Origin: an uncultured Trueperaceae bacterium
GTDB lineage: Bacteria > Deinococcota > Deinococci > Deinococcales > Trueperaceae
NCBI GenBank assembly: GCA_937873495.1
Contig: CALMXZ010000010.1
Span: forward strand, 248,001 to 312,000
Reading direction: 5' to 3'
DNA length: 64,000 nt
Shown here in pieces: positions 41,589 through 49,100 of this stretch (within the stretch, counting starts at the first letter, position 1; each line of letters begins with the position of its first letter). Both the position numbers and the translations under genes were made by a program. The notes beneath the pieces were generated by a model. That model was not told the DNA's origin. It did not search any database and saw only the letters and a program-made list of their open reading frames with translations.

Positions 41589-42479
41589 ATGCGCCGAACG
41601 AGATGGCTCAGCCACTTACTTCTCGTGGTCGCCTGCTTCTTCGTCATGGTTCCCGTACTCTTCGCTGTCATCAAGGCAACGCAGACGGACAGCGCCGTGC
41701 TCACTCCCAGCCTCGTGCCGGGCGGCGAACTACTCACCAATGTCCACGCGGTGTGGGTCAAGGCCCGACTCGGAGTGTTCATCCGCAACTCGCTCTTCGT
41801 AGCCTTGTTGGTCACCGTTGGAAAGACGCTCACGGCGTTGTTCGCCGGCCTCGGCCTCGTCTACTTCTCGTTCCGCGGCAAGTCCGTCGTGTTCGTGCTG
41901 ATCCTGCTCACCCTCCTACTACCGACCGAAGTCCTGATAGTGCCGCTCTTCGACCTGATCGCGCAGCGCCCTCCGGCGGGGTGGGTGGCCTTCTGGAGTT
42001 GGCTCCGAGACCCGGTCAAGGTGTTCCTCACGCCGTTGCCTCACGGCCTCGGCTGGTCCAACACGTTCCTGGCGCTGACCATCCCGTTCTTCGCGTCCGC
42101 CACGGGCGTCTTCCTGTTCAGACAGCACTTCATGTCGATCCCGCGCGAGTTGGCCGACGCTGCGAAGATGGACGGCGCTGGCCCGTTGCGCTTCCTCTGG
42201 CGGATCCTCATACCCATGAGCGCCAACACCATCGGTGCTCTGGCCGTCATCCAGTTCGTTTACGTCTGGGACCAGTACCTGTGGCCCCGCGTCATCATCC
42301 GACGCGAGGACCTGCAGATGGTGCAGGTCGGGCTCAACCTGATCATCGGCACCGGCGAGGGCGTGCAGTGGGGTTACGTGATGGCGGGGGCGCTCCTGAC
42401 CATCCTGCCGCCCCTGCTCGTGTTCATGCTCCTGCAGGAGCAGTTCATGCGTGGGTTCGCGCTCTCGCAGAGCAAGTAG
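41589..42479 (+). CDS. ABC transporter permease, UgpE/MalG type
   Basis: A 296-residue CUT1 permease. The N-terminal helix, VFIRNSLFVALLVTVGKTL, FLFRQHFMSIPRELADAAK with the EAA motif (ELADAAKMDGAGPLRFLWRI) and the LMVQVGLN-like late helix region match UgpE. It is the last gene of the operon; no ATPase (UgpC) gene follows. Confidence 0.93.
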   Translation: MRRTRWLSHLLLVVACFFVMVPVLFAVIKATQTDSAVLTPSLVPGGELLTNVHAVWVKARLGVFIRNSLFVALLVTVGKTLTALFAGLGLVYFSFRGKSVVFVLILLTLLLPTEVLIVPLFDLIAQRPPAGWVAFWSWLRDPVKVFLTPLPHGLGWSNTFLALTIPFFASATGVFLFRQHFMSIPRELADAAKMDGAGPLRFLWRILIPMSANTIGALAVIQFVYVWDQYLWPRVIIRREDLQMVQVGLNLIIGTGEGVQWGYVMAGALLTILPPLLVFMLLQEQFMRGFALSQSK

Positions 42480-42524
42480 GGCCTTCGCCGCCGCTGGGTC
42501 GGGCGGGGTCGGCCGCGCGAGGAA

Positions 42525-43304
42525 TCAAACGGTGCTCTGCTGAAAGCTGCGTCCCGTTGACCGCCGTGCCGCGATGAGCGGCTCCGGTACATCGCCGATC
42601 AGTCCGTCGGCACCGAGCGCGAGCAGACGCTCGGCCAGAGCAGCGTCGTTCACGGTCCAGACGAACACAGCCAGTTCCCGCTCGTGCCATTCGGCCATGC
42701 GCTCTGCTGTGACGAGGGAGTGATGCGGGTGGACCGCCGCGATAGGCAGGCTGGGCAGCAGGGCGAGGGCAGCGGCCTCGAACGCCAGGAATGCGAGCGG
42801 AACCGCCACGTCGGCTTCGGCCAAGCGCAGGAGCTGCACGGGGTCGAAGGTCGAGATCCACAACCGCTGGGTGAGCTGGTCGGGCCAAATCGCCAGTTCC
42901 TCAACCAGCTCCTGTGCTCTAGCGTCCCCGAACGGCGCATCGGTCTTGAGTTCGAGGTTGAGGAGCGCCTGCGGGTAGTCAGCGAGGACCTCGCGCAACT
43001 CGGCGAGCCTCGACATGGTGGGTATACGCTCGCGTAGTGCCGAGTCATCGAGGGTGGCGATGAACTCGTGAGCGTGGCCGGGCTCCCGAGCCAGGAAGGG
43101 GTCGTGGCTCAACACGAGCACGCCGTCCCGCGTGCGCTGCAAGTCCGTCTCGAGTCCGTCGAGGCCGGCTTCGAGCGCCGCGCGAAAGGCGGCGTCCGTG
43201 TTCTCCGGCGCCGCCCGAGGCGCCCCGCGGTGGCCGAGAAGTATCGGGGTTTTCGTGCCCCAGGGCTGCTTTGGGGTCGTCGGTCGCGCGCGGCTTGGGT
43301 CCAT
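42525..43304 (-). CDS. ugpQ: Glycerophosphodiester phosphodiesterase (UgpQ-like)
   Basis: A 259-residue cytoplasmic TIM-barrel enzyme. Catalytic marks are LLGHRGAPRAAPENTDAAF (His, Arg, Glu), LDGLETDLQRTRDGVLVLSHD (given as LDGLETDLQRTRDGV and LVLSHD; Glu-Asp pair and second His) and LNLELKTD (third Glu). VWTVNDAALAERLLALGADG ends the barrel. It makes glycerol-3-phosphate and an alcohol from phosphodiesters. It converges on the Ugp-like permease operon, which supports the ligand class. A TATCAT hexamer seven bases before the ATG suggests a leaderless mRNA. Confidence 0.92.
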   Translation of the reverse strand: MDPSRARPTTPKQPWGTKTPILLGHRGAPRAAPENTDAAFRAALEAGLDGLETDLQRTRDGVLVLSHDPFLAREPGHAHEFIATLDDSALRERIPTMSRLAELREVLADYPQALLNLELKTDAPFGDARAQELVEELAIWPDQLTQRLWISTFDPVQLLRLAEADVAVPLAFLAFEAAALALLPSLPIAAVHPHHSLVTAERMAEWHERELAVFVWTVNDAALAERLLALGADGLIGDVPEPLIAARRSTGRSFQQSTV

Positions 43305-43311
43305 GCCGCCG

Positions 43312-43317
43312 ATGATA
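43312..43317 (-). promoter_or_regulatory. -10 hexamer TATCAT, leaderless start of ugpQ-like gene
   Basis: On the minus strand TATCAT is followed by seven bases and the ATG at 43304. There is no ribosome site. Confidence 0.5.
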
Positions 43318-43404
43318 GCGACACGTTGTCATGATCCTCCCCGGTGTATGGCCGTTCGGCGCCCCGCTCGGCGTACTAGCGCGACCGCCCCACTGCACCC
43401 GCCC

Positions 43405-43410
43405 TACAAT
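43405..43410 (+). promoter_or_regulatory. -10 hexamer TACAAT, leaderless start of the inositol phosphatase gene
   Basis: TACAAT is followed by GGCGAGTC and the ATG at 43419. A start site at the A of ATG is expected. Confidence 0.55.
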
Positions 43411-43418
43411 GGCGAGTC

Positions 43419-44204
43419 ATGAACCAGTATCTCGCCACCGCCATCAAGGCCGCCCAGGCCGCCGCAGCCATCCACCGCTTCTACGCCGCCGACCCCGACA
43501 AGCAGGTCGGCACGAAGGCGAACTACGCCGACATCGTCACGAAGGTGGACAAGCTGAGCGAGACCCGCATCCGTGAGGTGATCGCGGCGGCCTATCCCGA
43601 TCACGCCGTGCTCGGCGAGGAGCAGGGACAGCGGGGGGCGGGCGGAGCCACGCACCGCTGGATCGTCGATCCGCTCGACGGCACCATCAACTACGCCAGC
43701 GGGTTCCCTTTCTACAGCGTCTCGATCGCGCTCGAGGTCGAAGGCCGGCTAGAGGTCGGCGTCGTGCTCGACAGCGTGAGCGGTCGGCTCTTCACGGCGG
43801 TGCGGGGCGAGGGGGCGCAGGCCGACGGCGCGCCGCTGAGCGTCAGCGGCGTCCAGCGGGTGGCGAGCGCGGTGCTGTCCACCGGCTTCAACGCCGACGA
43901 GGCGGGGATAACCGCGAGCCTGCCGCTGTTCGAGAAGGCGTTGCGCCACGCCAGGGGGGTGCGCCGTGCCGGCTCGGCCGCCCTCGACCTCTGCATGGTC
44001 GCCTGCGGCCAGGCCGACGGCTTCTGGGAGCTGACCCTCAACCCGTGGGACGTGGCGGCGGGCGTGCTCATCGTGCGCGAGGCCGGCGGGCGGGTGACCG
44101 ACGAACGCGGGCGCGACTTCGAGATCGAGAAGCCGTTGCTCGTCGCGAGCAACGGGCTCGTCCACGACGAGATGCTACGGGTGCTCGGGTTCGGCGGGGG
44201 CTGA
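43419..44204 (+). CDS. Inositol monophosphatase family protein
   Basis: A 261-residue Mg-dependent phosphatase. The three family motifs are complete: AVLGEEQGQ (Glu near residue 67), WIVDPLDGTINYASGFPFYS (residues 82-101) and LNPWDVAAGVLIVREAGG near residue 210. Substrates may be inositol phosphate, 3'-phosphoadenosine phosphate, histidinol phosphate or sugar phosphates. It is divergent from the ugpQ-like gene and has its own leaderless-type promoter. Confidence 0.93.
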   Translation: MNQYLATAIKAAQAAAAIHRFYAADPDKQVGTKANYADIVTKVDKLSETRIREVIAAAYPDHAVLGEEQGQRGAGGATHRWIVDPLDGTINYASGFPFYSVSIALEVEGRLEVGVVLDSVSGRLFTAVRGEGAQADGAPLSVSGVQRVASAVLSTGFNADEAGITASLPLFEKALRHARGVRRAGSAALDLCMVACGQADGFWELTLNPWDVAAGVLIVREAGGRVTDERGRDFEIEKPLLVASNGLVHDEMLRVLGFGGG

Positions 44205-44262
44205 GGGCCCTGGGGGCGAGGCGATGCGGACTCCACCACGCCCCCGCGGCCACGCCCTGCCC

Positions 44263-44268
44263 TAGCAT
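44263..44268 (+). promoter_or_regulatory. -10 hexamer TAGCAT, leaderless GTG start
   Basis: TAGCAT is followed by six bases and the GTG at 44275. There is no ribosome site. Confidence 0.5.
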
Positions 44269-44274
44269 GTCCGT

Positions 44275-45030
44275 GTGAGACCGACCCCCGGGCGCGGGCA
44301 CGCCAACCGCTTGGCGCTGGCGCTCCTGCTGCTCGCCAACCTTGTGCCGGTGGCGGGCGTCTTCCTGTGGGGCTGGCGGCTAGGCGACCTGATCCTCCTG
44401 TACTGGCTCGAGAACGGCGTGATCGGCCTCTACACCGTCGCGCGGATCATCGTGGCCCGGCCGGAGGGTGAGCCGCGGGCGGCGCGGCTGGCCGGCAAGC
44501 TCTTCGGCGTTCCGTTCTTCATCGTCCATTACGGCATCTTCTGGCTCGTCCACGGCCTGTTCGTCGTCGTGCTCTTCGGCGGCTCCGGCCCCACCATCCC
44601 CGTGAGGCCCGAGACCTTCTTCTTCGCTGCCGTCATCGTCACGTGGCTGCGCGCCGACCTGTTCGCCTGGCCCGTGGCGACGATGCTGGTGTCGCACGGC
44701 GCGGCGTTCGTGACGGACTATCTGGTCTCGGGCGAGTACCGCCGCTCCGGCGTCAACGACCTGATGTCGCAGCCGTACGGTCGGGTGATCGTGCTGCACC
44801 TGACCATCATCGTGGGCGGTTTCCTGGCGCTGCTGGTCGGGCCGTCGCAACTCGTGCTGCTGCTGTTCGTGGCGGTCAAGGTGGGTGTGGACGTGTGGGC
44901 GCAACTGCGCGAGCCGCGAGCCGCGAGCCGGCCGGCCGCCGGGCCGTCGCGCGAGCGAGCCTCGGCCCGGGGCGCGGTGCGCCCGCATGCCGAGACGCTG
45001 ATGCCTCCCGTCTCCGAGGCGGAGCCGTAG
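44275..45030 (+). CDS. DUF6498-type integral membrane protein
   Basis: A 251-residue membrane protein with five or six hydrophobic segments. LGDLILLYWLENGVIGLYTV near residue 40 and VPFFIVHYGIFWLVHGLFVV near residue 80 are the conserved, His-rich marks of DUF6498 proteins. The last 40 residues are hydrophilic. The function is unknown. The start is a GTG with a TAGCAT hexamer just upstream. Confidence 0.75.
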   Translation: MRPTPGRGHANRLALALLLLANLVPVAGVFLWGWRLGDLILLYWLENGVIGLYTVARIIVARPEGEPRAARLAGKLFGVPFFIVHYGIFWLVHGLFVVVLFGGSGPTIPVRPETFFFAAVIVTWLRADLFAWPVATMLVSHGAAFVTDYLVSGEYRRSGVNDLMSQPYGRVIVLHLTIIVGGFLALLVGPSQLVLLLFVAVKVGVDVWAQLREPRAASRPAAGPSRERASARGAVRPHAETLMPPVSEAEP

Positions 45031-45119
45031 CGCACCCTCCCGCACCCCACTGATCGCCGCCCGGGCATAGGATGGCGCCAGAGGGAGCGGCCCGCCCGTT
45101 CCAGCGTGAGGAGCCACCA

Positions 45120-46124
45120 ATGTCGACCACGACCGCCAAGCCAGCCACGGCCGCCACCGGCCCGATCGGCGCCTTCCTGCGCCACCACTACCGCCACTTC
45201 AACGCCGCCGCCCTCATCGACGCGAGCGACGGGTACATCGCGCACTTGCACGGCGGCGGGGCCATGATGATCACGCTCGCCGGCGCCATGAGCACGGCCG
45301 AGCTCGGGCTGTCGCTCGCCGAGATGATCCGTCAGGACAAGGTCCAGATCATCACGTGCACGGGCGCGAACCTGGAAGAGGACGTCTTCAACCTCATCGC
45401 GCACGACTTCTACGAGCGCGTGCCGCACTACCGCGACCTCACGCCCCAAGACGAGCAGGCGCTCCTCGACCGCCACATGAACCGCGTGACCGACACGTGC
45501 ATCCCGGAAGGGGAGGCCATGCGCCGCCTCGAGGGGGCGCTCGTGGAAGAGTGGACGCGGGCCGACAAGGCCGGCGAGCGCTACTTCCCGCACGAGTTCC
45601 TCTACCGCATCCTGCTCTCAGGCAAGCTCGAGCAGTACTACCAGATCGACCCGAAGGACTCCTGGCTCCTCGCCGCGGCGCGGAAGAACCTGCCCATCAT
45701 CGTGCCGGGCTGGGAGGACTCGACCAGCGGCAACATGTACGCCGCGCACAACCTCCTCGGCGAGATCAAGAACGTCCACACGGTGCGCACGGGCATCGAG
45801 TACATGATGTTCCTAGCCGAGTGGTACACGGCCATGGCCAAGGAGCGCTCGGTGGGGTTCTACCAGATCGGTGGCGGCATCGCCGGCGACTTCCCCATCT
45901 GCGTCGTGCCGATGCTCGAGCAGGACATGCAGCGCGCCACGCCGCTCTGGGGCTACTTCTGCCAGGTCAGCGACTCGACCACCAGTTACGGCTCGTACTC
46001 CGGCGCCGTGCCCAACGAGAAGATCACGTGGGGCAAGCTGGGGATCGACACGCCGAAGTTCATCATCGAGTCCGACGCCACCATCGTGGCGCCGCTCATG
46101 TTCGCGTTGATCCTGGGGCAGTGA
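45120..46124 (+). CDS. Deoxyhypusine synthase family protein
   Basis: A 334-residue protein. IITCTGANLEEDVFNLIAHD near residue 80 and FYQIGGGIAGDFPICVVPML near residue 255 are NAD-binding marks. GSYSGAVPNEKITWGKLGID near residue 300 holds the Lys of the SWGK-type motif that forms the enzyme-aminobutyl intermediate in deoxyhypusine and homospermidine synthases. Bacteria lack eIF5A, so a polyamine such as homospermidine is a more likely product. GAGGAG precedes the ATG; the frame opens at 45072. A hairpin terminator follows. Confidence 0.88.
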   Translation: MSTTTAKPATAATGPIGAFLRHHYRHFNAAALIDASDGYIAHLHGGGAMMITLAGAMSTAELGLSLAEMIRQDKVQIITCTGANLEEDVFNLIAHDFYERVPHYRDLTPQDEQALLDRHMNRVTDTCIPEGEAMRRLEGALVEEWTRADKAGERYFPHEFLYRILLSGKLEQYYQIDPKDSWLLAAARKNLPIIVPGWEDSTSGNMYAAHNLLGEIKNVHTVRTGIEYMMFLAEWYTAMAKERSVGFYQIGGGIAGDFPICVVPMLEQDMQRATPLWGYFCQVSDSTTSYGSYSGAVPNEKITWGKLGIDTPKFIIESDATIVAPLMFALILGQ

Positions 46125-46128
46125 GAAT

Positions 46129-46158
46129 GGTGGCCGCCTCACTAATGAGGCGGCCACC
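46129..46158. terminator. Bidirectional hairpin terminator, 12-bp stem
   Basis: Arms GGTGGCCGCCTC (46129-46140) and GAGGCGGCCACC (46147-46158) enclose ACTAAT. It lies between the stops of two convergent genes (46124 and 46183), so it can serve both. Confidence 0.75.
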
Positions 46159-46182
46159 TACTTGCTCGCAAGCAGCGTCAGG

Positions 46183-49100
46183 TCAGTTGTTGATCGGCGT
46201 GATGGTGAAGCGGATGTTCACCACGCAGTCCTCCGGGTTGGCTGACGCCTGCGTCTGACGGAACACGTTCTGCTTGATGGAGTCGAACAGGCCGTCGCTC
46301 GTCAGGTAGTCCTGGCTGAAGTTCTGCAGCGTGTAGCCGATGGCGCCGTCCCAGCGCGTGAGACCCGTGGTGTAGGCCTGCAGCGTGGCGCCTTGGGCGG
46401 CGGTCAACACCAGCAGGTCGTTGCGGACCGACAAGTAGTCCGTCCCGAGGTTCTTGCCGCCCGTGCTGTAGCTACCGCCATGGGTGATGCCAACGAGGCT
46501 GTAGTAGAAGTTGCCGGTGACGTAGGCGTTGCCGCCCCCCGCCTCGCCGCAGATGTTGTTGAACGACGTGCGTACGCCTTGCATCTCGTACGTGATCCGC
46601 AGCAGCTGGTCGCGCACCAGCGGGTTGGTGTTGTTGTTCGGGTCGGCGTCCGCCATGCGGGCGGCTTCCACGGTATCGCTCGCGCCGTCGCCGTCGGTGT
46701 CGTACTTCGTCGGGTCGGTGCCGAGCGCGACCTCCTGACCGTCGACGAGGTTGTCGAGGTCGACGTCGGCCACGAGAGGATCGGAGTGGACGGTGTATGG
46801 TGCCGCCCCCGTCACCTGGATGCGCCGCGGCGTGTTGACCTCCACCCCGTCGCTGAGCAGGTCGTCGTCCGTGTCGGCGTCGAGCGGATCGGTGCCGAGC
46901 TGGACTTCCTGGAGGTCGGTCAGCCCGTCGCCGTCGGTGTCCGCCAGTCGCGGGTTAGTTCCGAGCTGGAACTCGACGTCGTCTCGTAGCCCGTCGCCGT
47001 CGGTGTCGGCCAGGTCCCTGGCGGACGTCACGTGCAAGACGACCGCAGTTGGCTGCACGTACGGCGTGGTGCTCACCGGGTAGTACGTGACCGTCCAGCC
47101 GTCGTCCTCCTGCGCGTTCACGAGCGTGTCGCCATCGTCGTCGAAGACGAGGTCGCCGTCGTTCACGTTGGGGTTGGTACCCAGTGTGCGCTCGGCGCCG
47201 TCCGGCAGGGTGTCGCCGTCGGAGTCGGGGTTGAGCGGGTCCGTGATGACGCCGGTCAGCAGGACGCCGCCGCGCGTGCGCATCGTGAAGCCGCGGACCT
47301 CCTCGCGGTCCGTGAGGCCGTCCTTGTCGGTGTCGCGTTGCTGGGCGTCCGTGCCGAGGGCCAGCTCCTCCGCGTCGGTCAGGCCGTCGAGGTCGGTGTC
47401 GGTGCGCGAGCAGCTCGAGTAGCCCGTGTAGTCGCCCTTGCCGATCACGCTAACGCGCCAACCCTCGAACGCCTCGAAGCGGTCCGTGAGGCCGTCGCCG
47501 TCCGTGTCGACGTTGGTATCCGAGCAGCTGAGCATGTACTCGATCGACGCGGGCAGGCCGTCGTCGTCGAGGTCCTGTACGTAGGCCAGCGTTATGCCCT
47601 CGCCCGCGCCGAGCACGCGGCCGCGCACGTCTTGCGACGTGTTGTCGACGATGCCCTCCGGCGTGAGCACCACCCAAGCCTTGAGCGGGTTGCCGAGCTC
47701 GCGCGACGCCGTGCGGACGCGCCACAGGCGCTCGACGCCGCCCACGACGCGCGTCGAGTAGCTGTTGGCGAGCTGCACGGGGTTCAGGCTGGCGGTCGGG
47801 GTGGCGTCCTCGTCGTAGTGGTCGAGCCCGAGGACCTCCTCGAGTGCCTCGGCGAGCGTGATCCCGACCTGACGACCGCGGTCGTCGAAGAGGATGCGGT
47901 CATCGTCGTCGATGACGCCGTCGCCGTTGGCATCGAAGATCGGCCGGCCGGCGCTCGTCGACACCTTCAGCCGCTCCGTCACGTCGCCCTCGCCGTCCCC
48001 GTCGTTGTCCGCCGCCCCGTAGTCGATCACCACGGTGGCCGTGCGGTCGTTGACGTCCTGCGAGGTGAAGGCGAAGTTGCGGCCGAACTCGTCGGTGACG
48101 TCGAAGTTCGAGATCTTGAACACGAGGCCGTTCGGGTTGCGCATCAGCTGTTCGACGAGCGACGGGAAGACCTGGTCGTTGACGAACACGAGCGGGCCAC
48201 GCTCCGGCACCAACGGCCCGAGGTTGTAGCCGGCGGCCGGCTCGTTCTCGGGAGTGAGGGTGGCGATGGGCACGAGCCGGCCGGGGAAGTTCTGGTCGAG
48301 GATGAACGCGGAGACCTGGATGTCGGAGATGTTGAACGCGATGTCGCCGAGGTTGCGCAGGCTGACGGTGAGGCGCATGGCGGCGCCCGCCACCTCGCGC
48401 GTGAGTGACTCGTCGACCTGAAGCTCCCGGTCCGTCTGGGTCGAGCGCTCGTAGGCGTTCTGCGTCTCGCGCGCCGACTCGGACGTGAAGCTCGACGACC
48501 ACTGCCCCGTGTAGCCCGTCTCGACGCTGAACTTGCCCGAAGCGCCGAAGTCGACCCCGGCCTTCCAACCGAGCTCGACCCCGGCCTTGACCATGAACTC
48601 CTGCGTGTTGCTGTCCGTGTTACTCGTCGAGCGGCTCTCGCTCTGCGTGAGCGTCGAGGAGTACGTGGCCGACTCGAGCTCGCGCGTACCGCGCTGGCTC
48701 GTGGCCGAGAACCGCACGTCGAGCCGTAGGTCGACGGCGCCGACCTCGATGCCGGGCAGAGGCAGGTCGGCCAGGCGCGGGTTGCGGTTGCCGAAGTTGA
48801 TCTCGTCGCCGTCGTCGATCTGGTCGCCGTCCGTGTCGGCCAGGTTCGGCGACGTGCGGAAGAACCACCATTCGAGCCCGTCGATGAGCCCATCGCCATC
48901 GGTGTCCTGCGCGGTCGGATCGCTGTAGACGTAGTTCAGCTCCCAGTAGTCGCTCAGCTGGTCGCTGTCCGTGTCCGTGCTGCGCGGGTTCGTCAGGTAG
49001 GTCTTCTCTTCGAGGTCGGTGAGGCCGTCGCCGTCCGTGTCGGGTAGGAACGGATCGCTCGTCACCGTCGTGGTGGTGATCGTGCCGTCGGCGCGCCTGA

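Noticed and set aside
41111..42577. 488-residue plus-strand frame across two permease genes
   Set aside because: It is out of frame with both permeases and Arg-rich, with no membrane helices.
47032..48408. 458-residue plus-strand frame of Val, Arg and Ala repeats
   Set aside because: It is antisense to the calcium repeats of the giant lipoprotein and only mirrors them.
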